Below are positions 1 through 9,889 of a DNA stretch of 64,000 nucleotides, one piece after another. The position numbers and the translations under genes were made by a program. The stretch comes from Gammaproteobacteria bacterium (GTDB lineage: Bacteria > Pseudomonadota > Gammaproteobacteria > Pseudomonadales > IMCC2047). Where the stretch lies: contig JAJFKB010000007.1 of NCBI GenBank assembly GCA_021773395.1, forward strand, positions 1 through 64,000, read 5' to 3'. Below the pieces are notes generated by a model that saw only the letters and a list, made by a program, of their open reading frames with translations, did not search any database and was not told where the DNA came from. Every line of letters begins with the position of its first letter. The first letter of the stretch is position 1.

Positions 1-70
1 CAGGCACACCACTTTCAGCTTGCTTCAGAATTGCCATAATTTGGCTATCACTGTATCTGGATCTTTTCAT
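1..70 (-). CDS. IS3-family transposase OrfA, 5' end only (runs off window)
   Basis: The complementary strand from 70 reads ATG and then a 23-residue start, MKRSRYSDSQIMAILKQAES and three more residues. This is the typical N-terminus of the HTH-containing OrfA of IS3-family insertion sequences, which binds the element ends before OrfB catalyses transposition. A Shine-Dalgarno-like AGGAG lies about 7 bases upstream of the ATG. The gene continues past the left edge, so neither its integrity nor the second reading frame can be judged. Identification rests on a short but characteristic N-terminus. Confidence 0.75.
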   Translation of the reverse strand, partial: MKRSRYSDSQIMAILKQAESGVP

Positions 71-271
71 GCAGAATCTCCTGCGTAAATGTTACGAGAA
101 TATTCTACTTTTGACCTCCGTTATTTTTCGGGGGGATTACCAATCTAATACACCCTTAACCTTTACTTTTTATAGATACCTTATCTATTATAGGGACTTC
201 GAATTTTTGTGTATATTTTACGCTTTTTGTTACAAATCGTAATCATGCCACTAAATATGCGTAGCTAATCA
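71..271. other. IS3 left flank and AT-rich upstream region
   Basis: This is the leader of the transposase gene followed by AT-rich sequence. A run at 130-142, which reads TGGTAATCCCCCC on the minus strand, is a plausible outer end of the insertion sequence; the other end lies outside the window, so this is a guess. No receiver-domain coding sequence precedes the ATG at 272: the frame meets a stop codon two codons upstream. Confidence 0.35.
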
Positions 272-1309
272 ATGCTGAAAGAAGGTTCAAAACAAACCGC
301 AAAGAACACCTCCAAAATCAAAGATATTATGGGAGAGTGCGATGCGATTAAAACTATTTGCCGCCAGATCCGGCAGATTGCCCCGACTAACTGCACGGTT
401 TTGGTCGTTGGAGAAACGGGAACAGGCAAAAGTCTGTTTGCGCAGCGCATATTCGAGCTTAGCAACATAACAAACAAACCGCTTATCTATATCAACTGCG
501 CCACCCCACCTGAAACCAAAGTGGAAGCTGAAATTCTGGGCTATAACAAGAAAACACTGACCGGACACAGCGAACCAAATCTTGAACACCTTTCCGATGT
601 CAACGGCGCGACATTACTTATAGATGAAATCAGCGAACTATCACCTGAAGCCCAGGCTAACCTGTTAGAAGTCCTTGAGCTCGTCGAAAAAATAAATTCC
701 TCAGACACCTTGCCAGCCATAGACATTCGGTTAATCGTAACCACTCAGGATGACCTGCGCGAACTGGTGCAGAACAGAAAGTTTAATAAACGGCTATTCT
801 ATCACCTTAATGTTTTTACCATTGATATCCCGCCGTTACGAGACCGAGGCAGCGACAAATTAAAGATCGCCGAGGTACTACTTGATCAGGCCTGTAAAAA
901 ATATAAAAAGCAGGTGAATGGATTTGCGCCTGAAGCTATTAAACAGATAAGTAACTATCGCTGGCCGGGGAATTACCGCGAGTTGAGCAATGTTATAGAA
1001 CGAGCAGTACTACTCTCGGATGATTCTATAATCTCAGCAGAGCAAATGAATCTGGAAAAGGACATTAATTCTCCGGCTGAACACTCCCAGGATCGCGTCC
1101 AGCACAGCAACGGTCTTGCCGAACCAATATCACCCGAGAACAACCAGAATTTATCCATGGAAGACTATTTCAAACACTTTGTTCTCGAACATCAGGATCA
1201 AATGACAGAGACAGAACTGGCCCAGAAACTGGGCATTAGCCGCAAATGTCTTTGGGAAAGGAGACAACGGCTGGGCATTCCAAAACGAAAAACGGCCGCT
1301 CGCGGCTAA
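272..1309 (+). CDS. CbrB-like sigma-54 activator lacking receiver domain and GAFTGA motif
   Basis: This is a 345-residue AAA+ enhancer-binding protein. Residues about 20-250 form the AAA+ core, with Walker A GETGTGKS, Walker B LLIDEIS and the WPGNYREL segment. The C-terminus is a Fis-type HTH ending in CLWERRQRLGIPKRK, which closely resembles CbrB, the regulator encoded just upstream of pcnB in Pseudomonas. The family normally has an N-terminal phosphoacceptor receiver domain; here it is absent. The GAFTGA loop that contacts sigma-54 is replaced by KTLTGH, so classical sigma-54 activation is doubtful. No good ribosome binding site precedes the ATG. It may be a decaying remnant or a repurposed DNA-binding regulator. 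Confidence 0.8.
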   Translation: MLKEGSKQTAKNTSKIKDIMGECDAIKTICRQIRQIAPTNCTVLVVGETGTGKSLFAQRIFELSNITNKPLIYINCATPPETKVEAEILGYNKKTLTGHSEPNLEHLSDVNGATLLIDEISELSPEAQANLLEVLELVEKINSSDTLPAIDIRLIVTTQDDLRELVQNRKFNKRLFYHLNVFTIDIPPLRDRGSDKLKIAEVLLDQACKKYKKQVNGFAPEAIKQISNYRWPGNYRELSNVIERAVLLSDDSIISAEQMNLEKDINSPAEHSQDRVQHSNGLAEPISPENNQNLSMEDYFKHFVLEHQDQMTETELAQKLGISRKCLWERRQRLGIPKRKTAARG

Positions 1310-1959
1310 GCTTATTTGTTACCAATTCGCACACTACGCCTGCCATACCTGCATTTTGTTACTTTTATTTACACTAACTGTAACCACAGGAACCAAAGCT
1401 TAAGCTCTTGTTTATAAACATATTTTAAGCACTTTATTGTTGCATTCAGGGCCGCCAATGATTATTATGTCGCCAGCTTGTTGCCGCAACAACAAAAACA
1501 TAACCCGCGACAAAAACAGAATAAGGTGGGAGGAAAACTGGCGAACGCCCTTGGCCACAACAATACAAAAACAACCAAAGGGTCGGCAAGCAAATTTATG
1601 AATACGCGGTTTTTTTATGTGGCCCGCAGGATATCCAAGTAAGATTGCTATGGGGAAACCCATAATAATAAAAAGCAACAAAAGCGAGGATATTTGATAT
1701 TGCCACACCCGTGTTCATAGTTTCCAAATACGGCTGAATCCCACATTCAAGGGGTTCAGCTGACGCCTTCACCTCATGCTAGCTATTCATTTACGCATTA
1801 CCTATATACAATGTCCCCTTTTGCTGCTCATCGCAGTGGGCACCCGCCCCTTAATTAGAGATAATCAAAAGACCAATGTCTGCACCTAACAAGCGCATAT
1901 TTTGATTCAATTTTCCAAAGAGACGTCTACAGCGAGCCAATGGACATAGCCAGCATCAC
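1310..1959. other. Intergenic region, no gene seen
   Basis: These 650 bases lie between the CbrB-like gene and pcnB. I see no convincing coding sequence. A minus-strand frame at 1412-1708 has a hydrophobic start but no ribosome binding site and no recognisable domain. A small hairpin with a GAAA loop lies at 1650-1663. The pcnB promoter should be here but I cannot place it. Confidence 0.5.
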
Positions 1960-3261
1960 ATGACACCCAACTATATAACCTCCCGTGAACACCAGATCTC
2001 CACGAGTGATATCAGCTCAAATGCGATCAATGTTATCCGAACTCTGACTAACAAGGGGTTTCTAGCCTTTTTGGTCGGTGGCGGTATACGCGATTTATTA
2101 TTAGACGAACACCCCAAAGATTTCGACATCTCTACCAATGCGCGCCCGGAAGAAGTGGTCAGGCTTTTTAAACGAGCCCGCGTTATTGGTCGCCGCTTCA
2201 AAATTGCTCACGTGTATTTTGGTAAGGAAATCATCGAAGTTACCACCTTTAGAGGAAGCCACCCGGACGAGCTGGACAACCATCCGCACGCAATGAAAAG
2301 CACTGCAGGCCAACTGCTGCGCGATAATATTTACGGGTCGCTGGAGGAGGATGCCATTCGGCGAGATTTCACCATAAACTCACTCTATTATGACCTTAAT
2401 AATAATCAGCTGATTGACTATACGGGTGCTTTCGACGACCTGAAGACGCAAACATTAAAGGTTATCGGTGATCCAGAAGAACGTTATCGCGAAGATCCAG
2501 TGCGTATGCTCAGAGCAATACGTTTTTCAGCCAAACTGGGATTCACTATCGATCCAGATTCCGCTAAGCCTATTGCCGAATTGGCTTCACTATTACGCAA
2601 TATTCCTCCCGCCCGGTTATTTGATGAATGCCTTAAGCTTTTCCTGTCCGGGACGGGCGAGAAGACCTATCAGCTGGCAAATCAGCACCATCTCTTTATC
2701 CACCTATTCCCGGAAACCAGCCACTGTCTGAAAGCACATCATAACCAGGCTCTTATAGAGCTGGCGCTTACGAACACAGACAAGCGAATTGCTGCAGGCA
2801 AAGGTATCACACCCGCTTTTCTCTTTGCTGTCATGCTGTGGCCTCCCATGCAACAACACCTGGAAGAATACGTTAACAAAGGTTTGCGGACATCCGAGGC
2901 ATTGCATAAGGCCAAACACCAGGCACTCACAAATCAAATAAAGCACACCTCGATTCCGCGTCGTTTTAGTTTACCCATGCGCGATATCTGGGATCTTCAA
3001 TACCGACTGGATAGGCGAGGCGGAAATCGCGCATTTAAACTACTTTCGCACCCTCGCTTTCGTGCGGCCTACGATTTCTTACTACTTCGGGAACAAAGCC
3101 AGGATACCTCTACCAAAAACCTATCGCCAGGGCTGGGCCAATGGTGGACTGAATTTCAGGATGCCGATACGCCAACACGTAGTCAGATGGTTAGCGCGTT
3201 AGGCAAAGGAGGTCGCCAACATACACGCAGGAAAGCCAGCGTGCGTAAGAAGCGGGACTAA
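1960..3261 (+). CDS. pcnB: Poly(A) polymerase I
   Basis: PcnB adds 3' poly(A) tails to RNAs and so marks them for decay by PNPase and the degradosome. The nucleotidyltransferase head has the GGGIRD motif near residue 40 and the catalytic DFD pair at 54-56. The RNA-binding fold follows (RRDFTINSLYYD, RMLRAIRFSAKLGF). The C-terminus is strongly basic (GKGGRQHTRRKASVRKKRD), as usual for bacterial PAPs. At 433 residues it is slightly short at the N-terminus compared with Pseudomonas PcnB. The ATG at 1960 has no clear Shine-Dalgarno, but the frame closes upstream at 1903. folK follows 8 bases downstream, so the two are co-transcribed. Confidence 0.95.
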   Translation: MTPNYITSREHQISTSDISSNAINVIRTLTNKGFLAFLVGGGIRDLLLDEHPKDFDISTNARPEEVVRLFKRARVIGRRFKIAHVYFGKEIIEVTTFRGSHPDELDNHPHAMKSTAGQLLRDNIYGSLEEDAIRRDFTINSLYYDLNNNQLIDYTGAFDDLKTQTLKVIGDPEERYREDPVRMLRAIRFSAKLGFTIDPDSAKPIAELASLLRNIPPARLFDECLKLFLSGTGEKTYQLANQHHLFIHLFPETSHCLKAHHNQALIELALTNTDKRIAAGKGITPAFLFAVMLWPPMQQHLEEYVNKGLRTSEALHKAKHQALTNQIKHTSIPRRFSLPMRDIWDLQYRLDRRGGNRAFKLLSHPRFRAAYDFLLLREQSQDTSTKNLSPGLGQWWTEFQDADTPTRSQMVSALGKGGRQHTRRKASVRKKRD

Positions 3262-3269
3262 AGTCCAAG

Positions 3270-3788
3270 ATGCCTACCCGTTATCATTCAGTTTATATAG
3301 GACTGGGCAGCAATCTCGAAAACCCTTGGGAGCAATTGCACCAGGCGGTTTCTGCAATCAAACAGGTACCGGATACTAAATTTCAAGCGCTCTCAAATAT
3401 TTACAAGAGCTGTCCCTTGGGCCCTCAAGAGCAACCAGAATTTTTAAATGCGGTGGCGCTGATATCAACCGCATTGCCACCAGAAAAGCTACTGGATCAG
3501 CTGCAAAGAATAGAGAAGCAGCAACATAGAGTCAGGAGCATTCACTGGGGACCACGGACCATCGATCTGGACATCTTGCTCTATGCCGATCTGATTATTA
3601 AAAGTAAGCGCCTGACTGTCCCTCACCCAGAGATTGCCCAACGCGATTTCGTGCTCATACCCCTTGCAGATATTTGTCCTCATCTGGTTTTCCCTGGTGG
3701 CGTCAGGTTAGCCGATCTCATAAGAGCTAAACCCCAGACAAACATCCAGCTTTACAAATCAGCTTCCGTATTTTTCGAGAATCAATGA
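3270..3788 (+). CDS. folK: 2-amino-4-hydroxy-6-hydroxymethyldihydropteridine pyrophosphokinase
   Basis: HPPK transfers pyrophosphate from ATP to 6-hydroxymethyl-dihydropterin, the step before dihydropteroate synthase (FolP, encoded at 44.7 kb in this window). The 172-residue protein begins with the family's YIGLGSNL segment and carries the signature WGPRTIDLDILLY with its metal- and substrate-binding aspartates, followed by VPHPEIAQRDFVLIPL. It sits 8 bases after pcnB, the usual arrangement in gammaproteobacteria. Confidence 0.96.
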   Translation: MPTRYHSVYIGLGSNLENPWEQLHQAVSAIKQVPDTKFQALSNIYKSCPLGPQEQPEFLNAVALISTALPPEKLLDQLQRIEKQQHRVRSIHWGPRTIDLDILLYADLIIKSKRLTVPHPEIAQRDFVLIPLADICPHLVFPGGVRLADLIRAKPQTNIQLYKSASVFFENQ

Positions 3789-3974
3789 GCTTCGCCACCG
3801 CTCTGACAGTTGCTGCTAAACGTGCTTCTTGTAGTTAATCCAACGAATCATTACAATGAGCCCCTTACTATCCCGCCCAGAGCTGAGCGCCCATTATAGT
3901 GAAGTCCATTTCCCAGCAATATTTTTCGCGCCTTAGGTAGACAATCGTGATACCGGCGAGGAGTTGAGTTATTC

Positions 3975-4772
3975 ATGAGCAAAGTATCGTTATCCACTTT
4001 AACCAAACTTAAAGCCAATGGCGAAAAATTTGCCGTATTAACAGCTTATGATGCTACATTTGCACAACTGATTAGTCAGGCTGGAATAGAAGTATTACTG
4101 GTGGGTGACTCACTGGGAATGGTCGTGCAGGGGCGCGCAAGCACCGTCCCGGTCACCATGTCAGATATGGTTTATCACGTTCAATCGGTAAGCCTGGGCA
4201 ACCAGGGTTCAATGGTGATGGCCGACCTTCCCTACATGTCTTACGCAACCACCGAAACTGCCTTATCAAACTCCGCGAAACTGATGCAAGCGGGGGCTAA
4301 TATGGTAAAGCTTGAAGGTGGGGAATGGCTAACAGACACTCTGTATCGATTAAGCGAACGCGGAATACCTGTGTGCGCACATATAGGGCTGACTCCTCAA
4401 TCGGTTGATAAAATTGGCGGTTACCATGTACAGGGGCGCCAGCAGGAAGATGCCGCGAAACTGGTGAAAGATGCACTGGCCTTGCAGCAGGCTGGAGCTG
4501 ACATCCTGCTAATGGAGTGCATTCCAAGCACACTCGCAGCAGAGATTTCAAAGCAACTTACGATTCCAACTATCGGAATTGGGGCGGGGCCAGATACTGA
4601 CGCGCAGGTGCTTGTGTTGCATGATATGCTGGGTATCGCTACTGATTACGCACCGAAGTTTGTAAAAAACTTTTTGGCAGAAACCAATTCCGTGCAAGAA
4701 GCTATTAAGAATTATTCAGAAGCGGTTAAAGCCGGGACTTTCCCTGGGCCGGAGCACTGCTACCAAAATTAA
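3975..4772 (+). CDS. panB: 3-methyl-2-oxobutanoate hydroxymethyltransferase
   Basis: PanB makes ketopantoate from 2-oxoisovalerate and 5,10-methylene-tetrahydrofolate, the first committed step of pantothenate and CoA synthesis. The 265-residue TIM barrel shows LTAYDATFAQL near the start, the metal-binding VGDSLGMVVQG loop, and KLEGG and IGIGAGPDTDAQVLV further on. Length is normal for the family. A GGAG-like site lies about 10 bases before the ATG. panC follows after 31 bases, so the pair forms a pantothenate operon. panD, often next in Pseudomonas, is not here. Confidence 0.96.
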   Translation: MSKVSLSTLTKLKANGEKFAVLTAYDATFAQLISQAGIEVLLVGDSLGMVVQGRASTVPVTMSDMVYHVQSVSLGNQGSMVMADLPYMSYATTETALSNSAKLMQAGANMVKLEGGEWLTDTLYRLSERGIPVCAHIGLTPQSVDKIGGYHVQGRQQEDAAKLVKDALALQQAGADILLMECIPSTLAAEISKQLTIPTIGIGAGPDTDAQVLVLHDMLGIATDYAPKFVKNFLAETNSVQEAIKNYSEAVKAGTFPGPEHCYQN

Positions 4773-4803
4773 ACTTTCTCAATAAAAGAAAAGCTATTTA
4801 ATA

Positions 4804-5646
4804 ATGCAAACCTTTACCCGAATCAATGAAATTCGTGAGGTGCTCACTAGCGAAAAACGTCAGGGGCGTACCATCGGCTTTGTCCCTACTCTTGGCAACC
4901 TGCACGAAGGCCATATGGCGCTTATTAGAGCTGCCAGAGCACAAGCCGATATAGTGGTCGCCAGTGTTTTTATCAATCCGATGCAGTTTGCTGCCAATGA
5001 GGATCTTGACGCCTACCCCAGAACCCTGGGAGCAGACCAGGAGAAATTAATTAAGGAGGGCACAGACTTTCTGTTCGCCCCTACTGCCAGAGAAATGTAT
5101 CCGGAGGGTGTAAACACACAGATTATTATCCCCGTATTATCCAATATCCTCTGTGGCGCCAGCCGACCCGGTCACTTTACGGGGGTCGCCACCATCTGCA
5201 CCAAGCTTTTTAATATCGTTCAGCCAGATGTTGCCATGTTTGGTGAGAAGGATTTTCAACAGTTAACCATCATTCGCCACATGGTTAATGACCTTTATAT
5301 CCCTGTAAAAATCGTAGGCATTCAGACTGGCCGGGCGAAAGACGGACTTGCCTTAAGCTCACGCAACACCTATCTTTCGGCAAATGAAAGAAAATCGGCA
5401 CCGGTATTGTATCAATGCTTATTGGAAACCAAGCAAGCCTTAGAGCAGGGGGCACGCGATTACTACCAGCTCGAGCTACAAGCCAATTCCACTCTGAAAC
5501 AAGCAGGCTTTAAGCCAGACTATTATCACGTAATGAATCGAAACACGCTCGAGACACCTACTTCCGCGGACAAACAGCTTATTGTTCTTGCTGCCGCCCA
5601 GTTAGGAAAATCAAGGCTGATCGATAATTTACAGATCGATCTGTAA
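4804..5646 (+). CDS. panC: Pantoate--beta-alanine ligase (pantothenate synthetase)
   Basis: PanC joins pantoate and beta-alanine through a pantoyl-adenylate intermediate. At 280 residues it is a standard-length member of the cytidylyltransferase superfamily. Visible motifs are GFVPTLGNLHEGHMAL, with the adenylate-binding HxGH-type histidines, then VFINPMQF, FGEKDFQQL and ALSSRNTYLS (KMSK-type loop). The usual MGALHEGH is TLGNLHEGH here, a conservative variation. It is the second gene of the panBC unit. Confidence 0.96.
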   Translation: MQTFTRINEIREVLTSEKRQGRTIGFVPTLGNLHEGHMALIRAARAQADIVVASVFINPMQFAANEDLDAYPRTLGADQEKLIKEGTDFLFAPTAREMYPEGVNTQIIIPVLSNILCGASRPGHFTGVATICTKLFNIVQPDVAMFGEKDFQQLTIIRHMVNDLYIPVKIVGIQTGRAKDGLALSSRNTYLSANERKSAPVLYQCLLETKQALEQGARDYYQLELQANSTLKQAGFKPDYYHVMNRNTLETPTSADKQLIVLAAAQLGKSRLIDNLQIDL

Positions 5647-5672
5647 GTAAATTCATAAAGAACTTAACCTTG

Positions 5673-6254
5673 ATGCCACACAAGCAACGCTGCCCTTGGT
5701 TGGATCTTTCAAAAGCAGACTATGTGGATTATCACGACCGGGAATGGGGTGTACCTGTTTACGACGATCAAAAAATGTTTGAATTTCTTACTCTTGAGTC
5801 CGCGCAGGCCGGGTTAAGCTGGTATACGGTGCTGAAAAAGCGAGAGAATTACCGCAGCGCCTTTAATCAATTCAATGCTCTAAAGATGGCAGAATATGGT
5901 GACAGGGATGTTGACCGTCTTATGCAGAACTCAGGAATTATCCGTAACAGACTCAAAATTAGTGCTGCAATTAACAACGCCCGATGCTTTCTCGAGATCC
6001 AGAGCAGAGAGGGTAGCTTCGCCAACTTTCTATGGCAATTCGTCGACGGTCAACCTATCGTAGGCGAAAGATATTCGTTAGAGGATTTCCCAGCTACGAC
6101 TAATGAGTCGCAAAAGATGAGTATGGAGTTAAAACGTTTGGGGTTTAAATTTGTCGGGCCGACCATCTGTTATGCCCATATGCAGGCTTCCGGGATGGTA
6201 AATGATCATTTGATGGATTGTTTTCGACGCAACGAAATACTGGCCGACAACTGA
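5673..6254 (+). CDS. tag: DNA-3-methyladenine glycosylase I
   Basis: Tag excises 3-methyladenine from alkylated DNA (base excision repair). Residues expected to bind the structural zinc are all visible: Cys in RCPWL and His in YHDREWG at the N-terminus, and His and Cys in CYAHMQASGMVNDHLMDCF at the C-terminus. The LESAQAGLSW segment holds the conserved glutamate of the base pocket. I chose the ATG at 5673 over an in-frame TTG one codon earlier, giving 193 residues. It follows panC by 26 bases on the same strand and may be read with it. Confidence 0.94.
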   Translation: MPHKQRCPWLDLSKADYVDYHDREWGVPVYDDQKMFEFLTLESAQAGLSWYTVLKKRENYRSAFNQFNALKMAEYGDRDVDRLMQNSGIIRNRLKISAAINNARCFLEIQSREGSFANFLWQFVDGQPIVGERYSLEDFPATTNESQKMSMELKRLGFKFVGPTICYAHMQASGMVNDHLMDCFRRNEILADN

Positions 6255-6329
6255 GGGCGCCTGAGTCAGCGCAATTTAATGGTGCGCAGCGGCTACCAAA
6301 CACTAAAAACTTTGATTTTTCTTGAGGTC

Positions 6330-6357
6330 AGAGCAGGCCGAATGATCGACCCGCTCT
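6330..6357 (-). terminator. Hairpin after pnp
   Basis: An 8-bp stem (AGAGCAGG at 6330-6337 with CCCGCTCT at 6350-6357, one G-T pair) lies just beyond the pnp stop codon in the direction of pnp transcription. Only a weak T-rich stretch follows, so it may be an intrinsic terminator or a 3'-stabilising structure. tag converges on pnp from the other side. Confidence 0.45.
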
Positions 6358-6367
6358 TCACATACAG

Positions 6368-8491
6368 CTATTCCGAAACTTCCTGCTCTTCGCCAGAGCC
6401 ATCCGCTTCTTCTTCCAGTTCCTTCATGCTGAGCTTGATTCGGCCACGGCCGTCTACGTCCAACACCTTCACTTTAACCTGCTGTCCTTCCTGCAAGTAG
6501 TCGGTTACCTTTTCGACCCTTTCTTTGGCTATCTGCGAAATGTGCAGCAAGCCATCGGTACCCGGTAAAACTGTAATAAACGCTCCAAAATCAACAATGC
6601 GGGCAACTTTACCCTCATACACCATGCCTACTTCAACTTCAGCGGTAATCTCTTCAATACGCGCCTGAGCCGCATTTGCCGCATCCTTATCGTCCGCGTA
6701 AATCCTTACCGAGCCATCATCTTCAATATCTACCTGAGCACCGGTTTCTTCACAGATAGAGCGAATAGTCGCCCCACCCTTACCAATAATATCGCGGATT
6801 TTATCCTGGGGAACTTTCAGATTAAGCATAGTCGGCGCGTTATCTGACAAGGTTTCGCGAGACTGTGAAATCACTTTCGCCATTTCACCTAAAATATGTA
6901 TCCGTGCCTCATGCGCCTGCTCCAGCGCCACTTCCATAATTTCTTCTGTGATACCCTGAATTTTGATATCCATCTGCAGGGCAGTTATTCCGTTGCCGGT
7001 TCCGGCAACTTTGAAATCCATATCGCCCAGATGATCCTCATCACCCAAAATATCCGTCAAAACCACGTGACGATCACCTTCCTTAACCAAACCCATCGCA
7101 ATGCCTGCAACTGGTGATTTTAGTGGCACACCTGCTTCCATTAGCGCTAAACTACTGCCACAAACGCTGGCCATTGAGCTAGAACCGTTTGATTCAGTAA
7201 TTTCAGAAACCACACGGATGGTATAGGGAAACTCTTCCACGTCTGGCAACACTGCCTCGAGACCACGACGCGCCAAGCGACCATGCCCGATCTCTCGACG
7301 CTTAGGACCACTCATAAAGCCAGTTTCACCCACGCAGAAAGGAGGGAAGTTGTAGTGCAACATGAAGTTGTCGTGCGCCGTACCTTGCAGTGATTCTATC
7401 AACTGCGCATCACGCATCGTACCCAATGTTGCAACAACCATTGCCTGCGTTTCACCACGGGTGAAAAGTGCGGAACCGTGAGTCCTGGGCAATACGCCGA
7501 TTTCCACCTGAATCGGGCGCACTGTTCGAGTGTCACGACCATCGATGCGCGGTTGTCCGCTGAGCACACGCTCGCGCACCAGGTTTTTCTCCACAGCACC
7601 AAAAGCACCGGAAACCTCTTTGGCACACAGACCCGACTCTTCATTGGCAAATTGCTCAGTCACCTGACTACGAATTTCATCAATACGGCCGTAACGTTCC
7701 ATCTTGTCACTAATTTGATAAGCTTCACTGATTGCCGCACCATAGCCGGATTGAATACTCTCTTTCAGGTCAGTATTTTCCGCAACTGGCTTCCAGTCCC
7801 AAGCAGGATTGCCTGCTTCTTGCGCTAGCTCGTTGATGGTACCAATCACTACCTGCATTTCCTGATGCGCATAAAGTACCGCACCCAGCATCAAATCTTC
7901 ATTTAATTCCTGCGCCTCTGACTCGACCATCAACACCGCATCTTTAGTGCCGGCGACAACCATGTTCAATTGCGAGATATCCAGATCGGTTTGACTCGGA
8001 TTCAGGATATACCCTGAATCGTCACTGTACCCAACTCGCGCAGCGCCGATAGGCCCACTAAATGGAATACCAGAAATCGCTAAAGCTGCTGAAGCACCAA
8101 TCAATGCAGCGATATCAGGATCCTGATTTTTGTCAGATGACATAACGGTACAGACAACCTGCACCTCATTCATAAATCCTTTTGGAAATAGTGGACGAAT
8201 CGGTCGATCGATCAGACGAGAAGTCAGCGTTTCCTTCTCAGTGGGACGCCCTTCGCGTTTGAAAAAGCCACCAGGTATTTTCCCGGCCGCGTAGGTTTTT
8301 TCTTGATAGTTCACCGTCAACGGGAAAAAACTGGCCCCTTCATTAGCGTCCTTTCGCCCAACAACAGTCGCTAACACAGCGGTATCACCCACTGTTACTA
8401 GTACTGCCGCTGTAGCCTGACGGGCTATCCGGCCCGTTTCGAGAGTGACGGTGTGACCGCCGTACTGAAATGTTTTCTTTACCGGGTTCAC
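6368..8491 (-). CDS. pnp: Polyribonucleotide nucleotidyltransferase (PNPase)
   Basis: PNPase is a phosphorolytic 3'-5' exoribonuclease and degradosome partner. The 707-residue protein has two RNase PH domains (about 1-230 and 310-540), the second with the [20 protein letters not shown] segment and the catalytic [15 protein letters not shown] aspartates. A KH domain ([20 protein letters not shown]) and a C-terminal S1 domain ([21 protein letters not shown]) follow. The start is a GTG at 8491 with a GAGGT ribosome site 5 bases upstream. It is the last gene of the rimP-pnp cluster; pnp is classically autoregulated through its leader hairpin. Confidence 0.97.
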   Translation of the reverse strand: MNPVKKTFQYGGHTVTLETGRIARQATAAVLVTVGDTAVLATVVGRKDANEGASFFPLTVNYQEKTYAAGKIPGGFFKREGRPTEKETLTSRLIDRPIRPLFPKGFMNEVQVVCTVMSSDKNQDPDIAALIGASAALAISGIPFSGPIGAARVGYSDDSGYILNPSQTDLDISQLNMVVAGTKDAVLMVESEAQELNEDLMLGAVLYAHQEMQVVIGTINELAQEAGNPAWDWKPVAENTDLKESIQSGYGAAISEAYQISDKMERYGRIDEIRSQVTEQFANEESGLCAKEVSGAFGAVEKNLVRERVLSGQPRIDGRDTRTVRPIQVEIGVLPRTHGSALFTRGETQAMVVATLGTMRDAQLIESLQGTAHDNFMLHYNFPPFCVGETGFMSGPKRREIGHGRLARRGLEAVLPDVEEFPYTIRVVSEITESNGSSSMASVCGSSLALMEAGVPLKSPVAGIAMGLVKEGDRHVVLTDILGDEDHLGDMDFKVAGTGNGITALQMDIKIQGITEEIMEVALEQAHEARIHILGEMAKVISQSRETLSDNAPTMLNLKVPQDKIRDIIGKGGATIRSICEETGAQVDIEDDGSVRIYADDKDAANAAQARIEEITAEVEVGMVYEGKVARIVDFGAFITVLPGTDGLLHISQIAKERVEKVTDYLQEGQQVKVKVLDVDGRGRIKLSMKELEEEADGSGEEQEVSE

Positions 8492-8521
8492 GGTATTACC
8501 TCAATCTTTGATCGAAAGCAC

Positions 8522-8546
8522 CGACAGCAGTCTTCTACTGCCGCCG
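8522..8546 (-). promoter_or_regulatory. rpsO-pnp intercistronic hairpin
   Basis: A 10-bp stem (8522-8531 with 8537-8546, two G-T pairs) and a 5-base loop lie between rpsO and pnp on the transcribed strand. In E. coli this interval carries the RNase III-cleaved hairpin through which PNPase represses its own synthesis. Position and shape match, but the function is inferred. Confidence 0.55.
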
Positions 8547-8562
8547 GCGTTCTCTTAGTTTA

Positions 8563-8832
8563 TTAACGACGCAAGCCAAGTCGGCCAATTAATTGCGTAT
8601 ATCGATCTACATCTTTGCGTTTCAGGTAGTCCAGTAACTTGCGTCGCTGGTTCACCATGCGAATCAACCCTCTACGAGAATGGTGATCTTTTTTGTGATC
8701 CTTAAAGTGTGACTGCAAACTTTCTATATTCGCCGTCAGCAGTGCTACCTGTACTTCTGGAGAGCCTGTGTCCCCCTTTGCCAACTGGTAATCTTTAACT
8801 ACTGCTTCTTTCTGTTGTGCTGATAAAGCCAT
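8563..8832 (-). CDS. rpsO: 30S ribosomal protein S15
   Basis: S15 is a primary 16S rRNA-binding protein of the small-subunit platform. At 89 residues it has the full family length, with the conserved [43 protein letters not shown] and IGRLGLRR segments. It lies between truB and pnp, as in most gammaproteobacteria. Confidence 0.98.
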   Translation of the reverse strand: MALSAQQKEAVVKDYQLAKGDTGSPEVQVALLTANIESLQSHFKDHKKDHHSRRGLIRMVNQRRKLLDYLKRKDVDRYTQLIGRLGLRR

Positions 8833-8932
8833 TTTTATTACTCCTATTAATATGCATATTTACATTCACTATCACCCCCGTGCATATTTACAGAGGCATA
8901 GCATTAAAATCAGGATATGAAACTATCAGTTC

Positions 8933-9889
8933 TCACCCCGTTGTAACCAGACGTCGCGGCGCTACACGCCCATCATCCAGTATTTCACCGACTCCAAGAA
9001 AACGATCTGCTTCGTCGGCTTCTTTGTTAAGCAATACCACCGTCCCCCGCACCTTGGTATTAGGTACAAAAACAGGTTGCCCCTGCTTAACGTAATATGT
9101 CATTAACTCAGATAAAGCAATTTCAGGTAGATTATCGACTGTCGCTGCGGTCGGCAACAATAGCGTATCTAGCTGCTGATTACGTTCAGATATAGATTCA
9201 GCTGCCGAAACAATCTGCTCTAACCCTTCCATCCGATGCATGGTCGATTGCCCCAATCCGCCAACAGCGGTCCGCCTTAACGCAATCACATGAGCACCAC
9301 ATCCCAGCACTTCACCAATATCTTCTACCAAAGTCCGCACATAGGTACCCTTGCTGCAATGAACCTCCAGGTCCATTTCATCCGGGCGCAACTCCAGCAA
9401 GCGCAAACTAAAAATCTTAACCTGCCGCGGCTTTCGCTCAACCTCCAGGCCTTGTCTTGCCAGTTTGTAGAGCGGCTGCCCCTTGTGCTTAAGCGCAGAA
9501 TACATCGAAGGGATCTGCTCAATTTCTCCTCGAAAACCATCCAGCACTCGCTCCAGCTGATCTGCAGAGAATTTTTGAACCGGCCTCGTTTCCAGCACAT
9601 CACTATCCGAATCCCCGCTTGCCGTGCGCTGTCCAAGCTTAGCGGTGGTTCGATAGATTTTATCCGCATCAAGCATAAACTGTGAAAACTTTGTTGCTTC
9701 ACCAAAACATATAGGCAACATGCCAGTTGCCAAAGGGTCCAGACTACCCGTATGACCCGCTTTAGCTGCACTAAAAATCCGCTTTACTCGTTGCAAGGCA
9801 TCATTTGAGGTAATACCTGCTGGTTTATCCAGCAAAAACACCCCATTTACAGCCCGACCACGATCACGCCTTCGATAATTTCTAGCCAA
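8933..9889 (-). CDS. truB: tRNA pseudouridine(55) synthase
   Basis: TruB isomerises U55 in the T-loop of most tRNAs. The 318-residue protein opens with GVFLLDKPAGITSNDALQ and carries the catalytic aspartate in GHTGSLDPLATGMLP, then SKGTYVRTLVEDIG. The C-terminal PUA-like domain (residues about 250-318) is present. Its ATG immediately follows the rbfA stop codon, so the genes are translationally linked. Confidence 0.97.
   Translation of the reverse strand: MARNYRRRDRGRAVNGVFLLDKPAGITSNDALQRVKRIFSAAKAGHTGSLDPLATGMLPICFGEATKFSQFMLDADKIYRTTAKLGQRTASGDSDSDVLETRPVQKFSADQLERVLDGFRGEIEQIPSMYSALKHKGQPLYKLARQGLEVERKPRQVKIFSLRLLELRPDEMDLEVHCSKGTYVRTLVEDIGEVLGCGAHVIALRRTAVGGLGQSTMHRMEGLEQIVSAAESISERNQQLDTLLLPTAATVDNLPEIALSELMTYYVKQGQPVFVPNTKVRGTVVLLNKEADEADRFLGVGEILDDGRVAPRRLVTTG

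Noticed and set aside
1412-1708. Possible small membrane protein on the minus strand upstream of pcnB
   Set aside because: Hydrophobic start but GTG start without Shine-Dalgarno and no family resemblance; more likely chance.
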